DNA of 40,247 nucleotides from Lachnospiraceae bacterium (GTDB taxonomy: Bacteria; Bacillota; Clostridia; Lachnospirales; Lachnospiraceae). Below the pieces are notes generated by a model. It worked only from the letters and a program-made list of their open reading frames with translations. It had not been told where the DNA came from and made no database searches. This document shows, in pieces, positions 32,388 through 40,243 of the stretch; positions within the stretch are counted from its first letter, which is position 1, and the number at the start of each line of letters is the position of its first letter. The translations under genes and the position numbers were made by a program. Location of the stretch: positions 1-40,247 of the forward strand of contig JAFTFD010000126.1 in NCBI GenBank assembly GCA_017449745.1, written 5' to 3'.

Positions 32388-34315
32388 TTTGCGTCTCCTT
32401 GTCTTTTTCCTCCGAATCCGGACGGCGGCGGGGTAAAGCCTTTCGCCTCCGGCTCGCCGGGAAAATAATATACATAACGCTTGTCATAAGGGAGCGTAAT
32501 GTCTCCCGCAAATGCATCCGGGACCGGTACCTTGTCAGCCATAATGCTGCCGTCAGCCGTTTTTTCCTGAAGAATATAGCAGAGATAATCCTCATCAACG
32601 CGATAAGGAATATCGCTTCTGTAGTGGGTTCCTCTGGATTCCTCCCGCATCAGCCCCGCGCGCAGCTTCAGTTCCGCAGAGAGTATCTTGTGCCGCATTT
32701 CGGCGCAAAGCCGCAGATCATGGCTGCTGGCTGCGCAGAGTCTCGGAATCACATGATCCCGCATGTATTCCACCTGCGTCAGGGCCGCCTTCAGGGTCGC
32801 CTCTGTTTTTGCCGTACTGACCCAGTAAGGAGCCATTGTCGCATGGAGGACGTCTCTTGCCCAGTTGGGATCGAATCCTCTTTCACGCTTAAGAGGAGCC
32901 AGGAAAGCCTCTTTCAATTCGTTGACCGTTTCTTCGGAAACCGCCTGCAGGACCGCAGCCTCCGCATATTTTCCTGCCGCAGCTCCCGCATGGCTTCCGT
33001 CAATCGAAGTAAAGCAGGAGGTAAATCCGACACCGCAGGGATAAGCCGCCCCGGAAGGAGATGTCGCATGGATCCCGTCGCCCGCCACATAAAGGCCAGG
33101 GACTGCCGTTGCGCCGTCTTCATCATCCAGCCCGCAGAAAACTCCGCTGGTCAGATGGCAGCACATGCCTGTCGCCGCCCCTGCCAGGAGCGAAGCCGCA
33201 ACAGGAGTTGACATCTTGCCCGACCTGACTTCCTCAGGGTCTGTTTCATAGACAGCCGACCCCCCGCGCCTTGTAAAGAAGGCATTCCTGACATCCTGGA
33301 TCTCGGATCCGTCCGCGTCCGGCATACCGTAAACGGACTTCCTCACCTTATCCAGCACCATGGCGTTTCCTTTTCCGGCAGCGTATGTTCTTGCGTTCTC
33401 AGCTGTGATATCTCCCCCGCAGAGCCATATATTTTCAAGATACTGCCAGTGATTGTCCAGGAAAACATTTCCCGGTGCCGATGCCGGCGTATTGTGGAAA
33501 TCCTCAAATTCTTTGCCGGTTATGGGAAGGCCCGCCTGCCACGCCATAAATTCTCCGTCAAATGTATTGCCTCCGGTCGGATATCCCGTTGGCTTAAAGC
33601 TCCCGCCGCCGGTTGCCAGGACGACCGCCTTTGCGCGCACGGTGATCATTTTTCCGCTCTGGGTGTGCACCGCAAGAACGCCCGCAATGCCGCTCTCTAA
33701 CCTGTTCCCATCTCCTGGCCGGTCTTTATCAGGATCCGGATTCTTTTCCTTATTCTCACCCATGAGAAGATCAGTCACCATCGTGTGCTCGAGATACGGA
33801 ATCTCATATCGGTTCAGCACGGCGATCCATTTTTTCCTTCTGTCAAATTTGTCAAAGGTCTCGCGATAGCCGACAAAGTCTTCCCTTTCATAGAAGTCTC
33901 CGGCCTCGGACGCCTTCGGATACTGTGCCAGGATCCCCCACTCTGTAAGGCGCACATATATTCCTTTGGACTCTTTGATCCATTTGTTGTACCAATTCAG
34001 ATTGCTCAGATAATCTCCGCCCTGCATCATTGCCTGACGGAAAGCATCTGCGTCGTCTCCTCTTTCGGGATCAAACCACCGAAAACTGGACGGCCACGGG
34101 GAAAGGCCGGAGTATCCCGGCTTGCCTTTGTCGATTACCAGGACCTCCGCGCCGGCTTCTCTGGCCGATACGGCAGCATTCAGTCCCGCAAATCCACAGC
34201 CGACGATGACAACATCCGTCACATACTGTTCATCATACGGACATGCCACATTCTGCGGCCGTTCCAGTTCCATTGTCCTCGGATGTCCTGCTGTTCCTGT
34301 ATTCATACCGCACAT
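32384..34315 (-). CDS. FAD-dependent oxidoreductase, fumarate-reductase-type flavoprotein (second copy)
   Basis: A 643-residue paralogue of the flavoprotein at 1810. It has GCGFAG near residues 39-44, DKGKPGYSGLSPWPSSFRWFD matching DKGMPGYSGMSPFASSHQWFD in copy 1, GLYVAGDGIHATSPSG, and the C-terminal ESRGTHYRSDIPYRVDEDYL. An inserted stretch near residues 195-215 (NKEKNPDPDKDRPGDGNR) is absent from copy 1. The frame is open from a TTG at 34324, but AGGTGA stands nine bases before the ATG at 34315, which I prefer; ATG 34306 is a third option. It is followed by its ferredoxin (ATGA overlap) and preceded, 120 bases away, by the 897-residue reductase, a possible electron supplier. Confidence 0.86.
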   Translation of the reverse strand: MCGMNTGTAGHPRTMELERPQNVACPYDEQYVTDVVIVGCGFAGLNAAVSAREAGAEVLVIDKGKPGYSGLSPWPSSFRWFDPERGDDADAFRQAMMQGGDYLSNLNWYNKWIKESKGIYVRLTEWGILAQYPKASEAGDFYEREDFVGYRETFDKFDRRKKWIAVLNRYEIPYLEHTMVTDLLMGENKEKNPDPDKDRPGDGNRLESGIAGVLAVHTQSGKMITVRAKAVVLATGGGSFKPTGYPTGGNTFDGEFMAWQAGLPITGKEFEDFHNTPASAPGNVFLDNHWQYLENIWLCGGDITAENARTYAAGKGNAMVLDKVRKSVYGMPDADGSEIQDVRNAFFTRRGGSAVYETDPEEVRSGKMSTPVAASLLAGAATGMCCHLTSGVFCGLDDEDGATAVPGLYVAGDGIHATSPSGAAYPCGVGFTSCFTSIDGSHAGAAAGKYAEAAVLQAVSEETVNELKEAFLAPLKRERGFDPNWARDVLHATMAPYWVSTAKTEATLKAALTQVEYMRDHVIPRLCAASSHDLRLCAEMRHKILSAELKLRAGLMREESRGTHYRSDIPYRVDEDYLCYILQEKTADGSIMADKVPVPDAFAGDITLPYDKRYVYYFPGEPEAKGFTPPPSGFGGKRQGDAK

Positions 34316-34435
34316 CCCATCCAATCACCTGCAGTCAGGATTGGATCTTCCTTTCTCCCGGGTTCCGGGCTGGTGTATGCCTGATGCAGTTCTACGGTCA
34401 TCTCCCATCTGTGAGAACGGCCTTCTGCACAAATT

Positions 34436-37129
34436 TTAGCTGTCTTCATATCGGCGGTGCGTCCTGACGGCATCCGTCAGCTCCGGTATTTTCTCCTGCG
34501 CGCCGATCACGACGCATCCCTGCAGTGCGCCGCCGTCATACCAGTACCGCTCATGGCGGTTGGCGACCGTATCCGTCGTCACAATGGTTCTGTAGTTTCT
34601 GCCGGGGTCTTTCCCCGGATCTCCCAGGGCAAAAAGACTCGTTCCGAATCCCTCGAGCGAAAGCCCCAGCATCTGATTCGCATAGATCAGATTGTCTCCC
34701 GCCGCATTGGCGCCTGCGATACTCCCCTGTGAGGAAGCCTCCTGCCACAGCTGGTAATTCAGGCCTTCAAACTGGCAGCAGTCACCGCAGGCAAAAATAT
34801 CCGGGATCGACGTCCTCATATGTTCGTCGACGACGACTGCCCTTTCCACCTTGGCGCCGGCTTGCTTTAACGGTCCGGTATTGGCCCTGTTTCCGCAGGA
34901 TACGACTACAAAATCCGCCTTGAATATTTCCCCGCCTGACAGTTTCACTCCTTCGGCCTTTGCATCTCCGACGATCTCATCAATGGCAACGCCTTCATGG
35001 CACGAAACGCCCAGATCTTCCATTATGGATTTCAGGATCGCTGCGGAATCACTGTCCGCCTGGCGGCCGATGATCCGAGGCGCTGCCTCGAGCACGGTGA
35101 CTTCGACGCCCGCGCGCATGATCTCATTGGCGGCTTCCAGTCCCAGCACGCCTCCGCCGATCACTACTGCCTTTTCGGCGCTGTCCAGCAGCTTTCCGAG
35201 CCTGGCGCTGTCTGTCAGATGCCTGATGGTCAGGACGTTCTCCTTTTCACTGCCCTTGAACGGCGGAATAAAGCACTCCGCTCCGGCTGCATAGACCAGC
35301 CTGTCATAATTCACGCAGTCAGGTTCCTTCAAATCTGATTCTGCTGGAATTCCGCGGTTTTCTTCGATTTCTGTGTACTTTACCGTTTTTTCCTTCGGGC
35401 AGATTTCCGTAACCGACATTCCCGTCAGGATCTCTATATTTTTCTTCTCATACCACTGCGCCGGATGTATCAGCAGAGTTTCCGGCTCCTGCGCGGCAAC
35501 AGTCATATCTTTCGTCAGCATCGGCCTGTTGACGGGAAGTGTCTGTTCGGCTGAGATCATCAGAATTCTGCCGGTTTTGTCCCTCTTTCTGATTGCTTCC
35601 GCCGCACTGACACCGGCGATTCCTCCTCCGACGATAACATATGAATTCTGCGTATCTTTCCGATAGCTTACTTCTTCCTCGTCGACCGGGACACACTGCT
35701 CGAGTCCGACGCCGCATACGGGACATATTCCCAGGGAAGCGTCGAATATTTCTCCGCAGACCAGGCACCTGACCAGTGCGGGCTGTCTGTCATTCGGTAT
35801 TTTCAGGACCGAGCAGCCGATACCGTATCCGAATTCATAGGCGTTCTTCAGTGCGGCGGAATCAGGAGTCCCCTGCACTTCAAGATCACGCATATAAATT
35901 TCACAGCCGATCATGCTCAGCCGCTGTTTCACATTGACGACAGCGTCCGTTGCCGCATGATAGGAAGAAAAGACCGCCGCCTGTTTTCCCTCGGCCGTGT
36001 CTTTTCTCAGCGAAGTCAGAACGTCCCAGACAGGTTTTGCCGCATCCCCCCGGATCGACGGTGTCCCGATAATCAGGGCGTCCGCACGTTCCGCGATCTG
36101 TACGGCCTCCTCCGTATTCATTTCATCGAGGCAGCATATTTTTACTGTTATGCCGGCATCCGCTCCTTTTACTGTTATGCATGCATCCGTCCCGTGGTCC
36201 TTATGAAGGCCGCCGGCGTCCTCAATGCCGGCCCGGATGCAGGCTGCCAGCTCCCGTACATGGCCGCCCGGAGCAAAGATAAGGGCGGCTTCCATTGCCT
36301 TTGCAGATCTGCTTTCAGATCTTTCGCTGCACGTCTCAGAACTGCTTTCAAATCTTTCACTACCCGCTTCAGAACCGCTTTCCGATCCATCCGTTTTCGG
36401 CAGATAAATATCGTACAGGCTGTGCAGAACCGAATCTGCGACCAGTCCTTCCGACGGGCATATCATGCGGATCCCGTTATTTTCCGCAAGCCCGACGGCA
36501 TCCTTCATGGTACGTTGTCTCTTTTCGCCAAAAATATCACGGTAATATTTCCCGGCGGCCTTCAGATAGGAATCCGGATCCGCATTGCTGCTGAGGATAT
36601 TTTCGTCAGCAATATCGCTGCCGAAGGCATCGGCAGTAAACAGGACTTTATTGTCAATATCCATGACATACAGAGAGGGTGTCGCGTATTTTTCCTGGAT
36701 CGGATGGAAATACAGCTTCCTGCTGCCGAGCGCGATCGTTCTTTTCAGCCGTACGACGACCCGGCGGAACGGTTCCTCTGTGAGCCCTTCCAGGCGTGCG
36801 AAAGTATTCATATCTCCGATCAGCGTGATCTCCGGATATTGCTGCAGTAGTGCCGCTGCAGCCTCTCTGTCACGATTTGTTCCAAACAGAACCGCGTAAC
36901 GAAGAGTTCCCTTATTTTCTGCGCATATGATCCTGCCGATCCGTCCGATCCACTCCTGCAGGTCCGCCTGCGGAACAGAACCGAATACGGCAAATCCGTC
37001 TCCGATATCCATCAGATAGGAGTTATACATAGCGCCGCTGTCTTTATAGGAAACCGCGCCATACGTCCGCAGATCCCGATGAATGCTTCCCAGATACCAG
37101 AGTCCGGGCATCAGCTGCAATGAGGTCAT
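34436..37129 (-). CDS. Fusion of flavodiiron-like module, rubredoxin-like knuckle and NAD(P)H:FAD reductase
   Basis: An 897-residue multidomain redox protein. Residues 1-245 look like the lactamase-like half of flavodiiron proteins (FprA), but the ligand regions read LFGTNRDRE (81-89) instead of NHxExDH, QEKYATPS for the usual LHWPDS, and CPSEG (224-228) for PSHG; only the Asp of TADAFG (166-170) remains. Residues 246-276 form a Ser/Glu-rich linker. Residues 277-445 resemble the flavodoxin half, with an altered FMN loop (APGGHVRE). CLVC (455-458) and CPVC (469-472) form a short rubredoxin-like knuckle. Residues 495-890 form a pyridine-nucleotide FAD reductase with GGGIAG (501-506), GGGVLG (658-663) and ACGDC (780-784). 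It probably passes electrons from NAD(P)H to the knuckle. Diiron O2 or NO reduction looks lost. Confidence 0.85.
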   Translation of the reverse strand: MTSLQLMPGLWYLGSIHRDLRTYGAVSYKDSGAMYNSYLMDIGDGFAVFGSVPQADLQEWIGRIGRIICAENKGTLRYAVLFGTNRDREAAAALLQQYPEITLIGDMNTFARLEGLTEEPFRRVVVRLKRTIALGSRKLYFHPIQEKYATPSLYVMDIDNKVLFTADAFGSDIADENILSSNADPDSYLKAAGKYYRDIFGEKRQRTMKDAVGLAENNGIRMICPSEGLVADSVLHSLYDIYLPKTDGSESGSEAGSERFESSSETCSERSESRSAKAMEAALIFAPGGHVRELAACIRAGIEDAGGLHKDHGTDACITVKGADAGITVKICCLDEMNTEEAVQIAERADALIIGTPSIRGDAAKPVWDVLTSLRKDTAEGKQAAVFSSYHAATDAVVNVKQRLSMIGCEIYMRDLEVQGTPDSAALKNAYEFGYGIGCSVLKIPNDRQPALVRCLVCGEIFDASLGICPVCGVGLEQCVPVDEEEVSYRKDTQNSYVIVGGGIAGVSAAEAIRKRDKTGRILMISAEQTLPVNRPMLTKDMTVAAQEPETLLIHPAQWYEKKNIEILTGMSVTEICPKEKTVKYTEIEENRGIPAESDLKEPDCVNYDRLVYAAGAECFIPPFKGSEKENVLTIRHLTDSARLGKLLDSAEKAVVIGGGVLGLEAANEIMRAGVEVTVLEAAPRIIGRQADSDSAAILKSIMEDLGVSCHEGVAIDEIVGDAKAEGVKLSGGEIFKADFVVVSCGNRANTGPLKQAGAKVERAVVVDEHMRTSIPDIFACGDCCQFEGLNYQLWQEASSQGSIAGANAAGDNLIYANQMLGLSLEGFGTSLFALGDPGKDPGRNYRTIVTTDTVANRHERYWYDGGALQGCVVIGAQEKIPELTDAVRTHRRYEDS

Positions 37130-37192
37130 GATTACACTTCCTTCCGGCGTGTGTACCGCCGTCTACTAATTGTCTCAGTACTGCTCAGAAAA

Positions 37193-37198
37193 ATTATA
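37193..37198 (-). promoter_or_regulatory. Candidate -10 box for the 897-residue redox protein gene
   Basis: A perfect TATAAT on the minus strand, 63 bases upstream of the ATG at 37129, without a convincing -35 box. The 272-base region 37130-37401 is the divergent promoter region for this gene and the plus-strand gene at 37402. Confidence 0.4.
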
Positions 37199-37354
37199 TC
37201 GAAGTGCCTTTTCAGGATTGATTCATTTTCACTTGCAAATATTCGGAAACAGAATACGCGGATGGACGTGAAACCTGTCCCGTGTACCCCGCCCACTTCG
37301 AAAAAAGTAACGCAATGGTATTTTTGGGGGATAGATAAAAAAAAATGTTCTATA

Positions 37355-37360
37355 TATAAT
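37355..37360 (+). promoter_or_regulatory. Candidate -10 box for the DUF1593-like gene
   Basis: TATAAT in an AT-rich stretch (37331-37360, including nine A in a row) 41 bases before the ATG at 37402. A clear -35 box is not seen. Confidence 0.4.
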
Positions 37361-37401
37361 GAACTTGGAAAATTTATGAATTCTGTTTTAGGAGGGGTAT
37401 T

Positions 37402-38895
37402 ATGAAGATTCGTACAATCATCACACAGGACGCAGAGGTCGATGATCAGAATTCACTGCGGCATTTTCTGTTTTATGCCAACGAAGTGGATCTGCAGGGT
37501 ATCGTCCAGACTTCTTCCAAGTTTCATTGGATCGGTGTTCCCGGCGCCGTAAAACCGGAGAAAAAGTTCCTCGATGATTTTGACAAGGATTTTGTCGACA
37601 ACAGCGGTCCCTTTGACCAGCCTTACCGCTGGCCCGGGACAGACTGGATGATGCGTGTCATCGATGACTACGAGAAGGATTATCCTTGCCTGACTCTGCA
37701 CGCAGACGGCTATCCTACGCCGGAATATCTGCGCTCTATCACAAAGGTCGGAAATATCGGTTACGAAGGCGAAGTAGAAGGTCCCACAGAGGGCTCCGAG
37801 CTGATCCGTGAGAGGATCCTGGACGATGACGAGCGCACCCTGTACCTGCAGGTATGGGGCGGCACCAATACCATTGCCCGCGCCCTGATGGATATCGAAA
37901 CGGAATACAAGGACACACCTGAATGGCCCGCATTGCATGAGAAGATCACAAAGAAAGTCGTGATCACGGCATGCGGCGAACAGGATGGCGCTTACCGCAA
38001 TTATGTCGCGGAAGTATGGCCCGGCATCCAGTTTGTCAAGACTCTGCAGATGCGCAGCTATGCTTACCCGTGGTTTGTTATGCCTGAAGGAGAGAGTAAG
38101 GACTCTCTTCGCGCTGAGTTTATGAAGTCGCAGATCCTGACCGGCAAGAGTGCTCTTGCTGACGGATACTGCACATGGATGGACGGACATCACTACGAAG
38201 GCGAAGGTCCGGATGGACAGTTCGGCTCCAACATGAATATCGCCAATGAGTGGTTCGGTGCCAAGATGGGTATGCCCAAACCGGTTCCGTACGATTTCCT
38301 CTCGGAAGGTGATTCTCCGACTTACATCCTGCTGTTCCCTTGGGGATTCAGGACACTCGAGAATTTCGCATACGGCGGAATGGCCGGCAGATACCATAAG
38401 GTTGAGGGAGAAGTCAATTCCAAGGGCGAACCTCTCAATCTCTGGGATGTCTCTATGGACAGCTACACTGACCGCGACGGAAATGTCAGCGAAGTGGAAT
38501 CCATGTGGCCGTATGTCGTCGATGTTCAGAGAGATTTTGCCGCCAGAGTACACTGGGCTTACGCGGACAGGTTCAGAAAAGGAGAGCACGCTCCGACGCT
38601 CAGCATTCTGGAAGGTGTAGACATCACCGCAGCTGCCGGTAAAACCGTTACCCTGCACGCACAGGCAGCAAGCCCTGACCGCGACAGACAGGTCACCGTC
38701 AGCTTCCGTTTCTATAAGGAAGCCAGCACGGATGGTCTCGGCGATGTGGTCATTGACAGTGCCGACAGAATGGCACTGATCGCCATCCCTGCAGACGCAC
38801 CGTCCGGCGCACAGATCCATGTCATCGTCAAAGCGCAGGCGGATGGCCGCTTTAAGCTGGTTCACTATCAGCAGGTGATCATTACCGTCAAATAA
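37402..38895 (+). CDS. DUF1593 / Sde_0182-like protein with nucleoside-hydrolase-like domain
   Basis: A 497-residue protein. The N-terminus MKIRTIITQDAEVDDQNSL carries an Asp cluster (DAEVDD, 10-15) like the calcium-binding start of inosine-uridine nucleoside hydrolases, followed by family blocks YLQVWGGTNTIARAL, VITACGEQDGAY and DFAARVHWAYADRF. The last 100 residues form a beta-rich domain (Sde_0182 C-terminal type). There is no signal peptide, while many relatives in Bacteroidetes and marine bacteria are secreted. GGAGGGG lies just before the ATG. It is divergent from the redox cluster and ends at a strong terminator. Likely a glycosidic N- or O-bond hydrolase; the substrate is unknown. Confidence 0.8.
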   Translation: MKIRTIITQDAEVDDQNSLRHFLFYANEVDLQGIVQTSSKFHWIGVPGAVKPEKKFLDDFDKDFVDNSGPFDQPYRWPGTDWMMRVIDDYEKDYPCLTLHADGYPTPEYLRSITKVGNIGYEGEVEGPTEGSELIRERILDDDERTLYLQVWGGTNTIARALMDIETEYKDTPEWPALHEKITKKVVITACGEQDGAYRNYVAEVWPGIQFVKTLQMRSYAYPWFVMPEGESKDSLRAEFMKSQILTGKSALADGYCTWMDGHHYEGEGPDGQFGSNMNIANEWFGAKMGMPKPVPYDFLSEGDSPTYILLFPWGFRTLENFAYGGMAGRYHKVEGEVNSKGEPLNLWDVSMDSYTDRDGNVSEVESMWPYVVDVQRDFAARVHWAYADRFRKGEHAPTLSILEGVDITAAAGKTVTLHAQAASPDRDRQVTVSFRFYKEASTDGLGDVVIDSADRMALIAIPADAPSGAQIHVIVKAQADGRFKLVHYQQVIITVK

Positions 38896-38940
38896 CTCTG
38901 CAGCCTGAGCGATTCGTTAAATAGTTAAATACACATAAGA

Positions 38941-38990
38941 AGTCCGGGATCACACCATAAAAGCATTCGTGATCCCGGACTTTTTAGTTT
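38941..38990 (+). terminator. Rho-independent terminator after the DUF1593-like gene
   Basis: Perfect 13-bp arms AGTCCGGGATCAC (38941-38953) and GTGATCCCGGACT (38969-38981) with a 15-base loop, followed by TTTTTAGTTTT. Confidence 0.92.
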
Positions 38991-39020
38991 TGTCGATTCA
39001 GTTTCTTTATTTTCCCGGCC

Positions 39021-39086
39021 TGGTAATAACATTATCCCAGCTTGGTAAAAGCATTATCCTGGCCTGGTTATAGCATAATCCCCGTC
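39021..39086. repeat. Three tandem 22-bp repeats between convergent genes
   Basis: Units begin at 39021, 39043 and 39065 with TGGTAATAACATTATCCC, TGGTAAAAGCATTATCCT and TGGTTATAGCATAATCCC. They are spaced exactly 22 bp, about two helical turns, and end 16 bases before the stop of the marR-like gene at 39102. Each unit has rough internal dyad symmetry (GG..AT..AT..CC). Confidence 0.75.
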
Positions 39087-39101
39087 TGAAAGAACATTAT
39101 G

Positions 39102-40016
39102 TCATTCCCAGCTCCCAAGAAGCTTCTTAAGAAGGCTTTTCAAACTGTTCTTTTCTTCTTCATTGAGTACAGCAAACAGATCCTTTTCGCCTTCCTGATC
39201 ACTTTCCCCGGCACTCCCTGCGACTGCGTTCTGCCCTTCCTCTGTCAGCGTCAGAATGACCTTACGCCTGTCATTTTCATCCTCTTTACGATTCAGAAGG
39301 CCTTTCTCTTCCAGCTTGGACAGCAACTCACTCAGTGAACCTGGCTGGATCATCAGCATTTCCAGAAGATCCTTTTGCGCCATCGGGCCGTTCTTGGACA
39401 GGATCGACAGAACCTGCTGCTGGGAGCCTCCCATGACACCTCTGCCTCTGCCCCTGTCTCCTCCGCGCATGATCTCATGACTTCTGTGAAACAGGTAATG
39501 ACCGCAGCCTCTCAGCAGAATGGTAAGGTCTTCCGTGTTCTGATAGTCGACAGGCCTGTGATGCGGTCTTTCTCCCCTGTGCTCAAAATCTCTTCTGCCA
39601 CGGTACTCGCGGCCTTCGTCGCGATAGAAGCCTTCTCTTCTGCCATGGCCTTCGTGGCCTTCACCGCGTTCAAAGTCTTCTCTTCTGCCATGGCCTTCGC
39701 GGCCTTCGTCGTGTCCATGAGCTCTTCTGCCGCGGCCTTCTTCATGCTCGAAGCCCTCTCTTCTACTATGGCTTTCGCGGCCTTCACCGCTTTCGAAGCT
39801 TTCTCTTCTGCCGCCTCGGCCTTCGTGACCTTCGCCGCGATCGAAGCCTTCTCTTTTGCCATGGTACTCGCTTCCTTCAGAAACGCTTAACCCGGCTTCC
39901 TGCGCCTTCTTTCTGCCATATCCGCATCCCGGTGCTGAAAGTGGGCAATGTTTTCCGCATCCGTCACAAAACTGTTCTTTATTCCTATTCAGCGCAAAAT
40001 CTTGTTCTAAACTCAT
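39102..40016 (-). CDS. MarR-type regulator with Cys-rich and His/Arg/Glu-rich repetitive N-terminal extension
   Basis: A 304-residue protein. The C-terminal 145 residues are a MarR winged helix: MAQKDLLEMLMIQPGSLSELLSKLEEKGLL, wing EDENDRRKVILTLTEEG, and a final helix NEEEKNSLKSLLKKLLGSW like that of the MarR at 29536. The N-terminus has a Cys cluster (CDGCGKHCPLSAPGCGYGR, about residues 17-35), then some 110 residues of degenerate 15-residue repeats such as RREDFERGEGHEGHG and RREGFYRDEGREYRG. These are rich in His, Arg, Glu and Gly and probably disordered, with a metal- or nucleic-acid-binding look. GGAGG lies nine bases before the ATG at 40016, so the frame upstream to 40052 is rejected. 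Target genes are unknown. Confidence 0.85.
   Translation of the reverse strand: MSLEQDFALNRNKEQFCDGCGKHCPLSAPGCGYGRKKAQEAGLSVSEGSEYHGKREGFDRGEGHEGRGGRRESFESGEGRESHSRREGFEHEEGRGRRAHGHDEGREGHGRREDFERGEGHEGHGRREGFYRDEGREYRGRRDFEHRGERPHHRPVDYQNTEDLTILLRGCGHYLFHRSHEIMRGGDRGRGRGVMGGSQQQVLSILSKNGPMAQKDLLEMLMIQPGSLSELLSKLEEKGLLNRKEDENDRRKVILTLTEEGQNAVAGSAGESDQEGEKDLFAVLNEEEKNSLKSLLKKLLGSWE
39560..39880. repeat. In-frame degenerate 45-bp repeats inside the MarR-type gene
   Basis: Blocks such as CTTCTCTTCTGCCATGGCCT and GCCTTCGTGGCCTTCACCGC recur at roughly 45-bp spacing across this stretch and encode the 15-residue units of the N-terminal extension. Most are near-identical at DNA level, implying recent expansion by slippage or recombination. 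Confidence 0.7.
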
Positions 40017-40204
40017 AAAATCTTCCTCCAATAATAATTCGGTTCTGATCAATAATCCAATGTCATGTCAAGTATGAAAGTGGTTCTTAATTCGCTGTCT
40101 GAATTGACCGGTAAAGGGATATTTAATGCAGTAATAACCAATATTTGTACTAAGCCATTAAATAAATATGAAACCTATCTTTGCGCTTTATGCCCTATCA
40201 TGAA

Positions 40205-40243
40205 ATGTATAACAAATCAATCAAGTCTCGGATTGTTATACAT
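40205..40243. promoter_or_regulatory. Inverted repeat ATGTATAACAA / TTGTTATACAT near the right edge
   Basis: Perfect 11-bp arms at 40205-40215 and 40233-40243 separated by 17 bases, about 190 bases upstream of the MarR-type ATG. Possible operator or hairpin; its other neighbour lies outside the window. The remainder of 40017-40247 is AT-rich and has no gene that I can support. Confidence 0.5.

Noticed and set aside
34436-37129. Functional flavodiiron O2/NO reductase
   Set aside because: The His/Glu/Asp ligand motifs are replaced at nearly every position, so a diiron centre is unlikely.
37453-38865. 470-codon minus-strand open frame opposite the DUF1593-like gene
   Set aside because: The plus-strand gene has a strong ribosome site, family blocks and a terminator; the antisense frame has no recognisable motif and reflects codon bias.
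40066-40071. TTGACA box upstream of the MarR-type gene as a promoter
   Set aside because: No acceptable -10 box lies 16-18 bases downstream on the minus strand.
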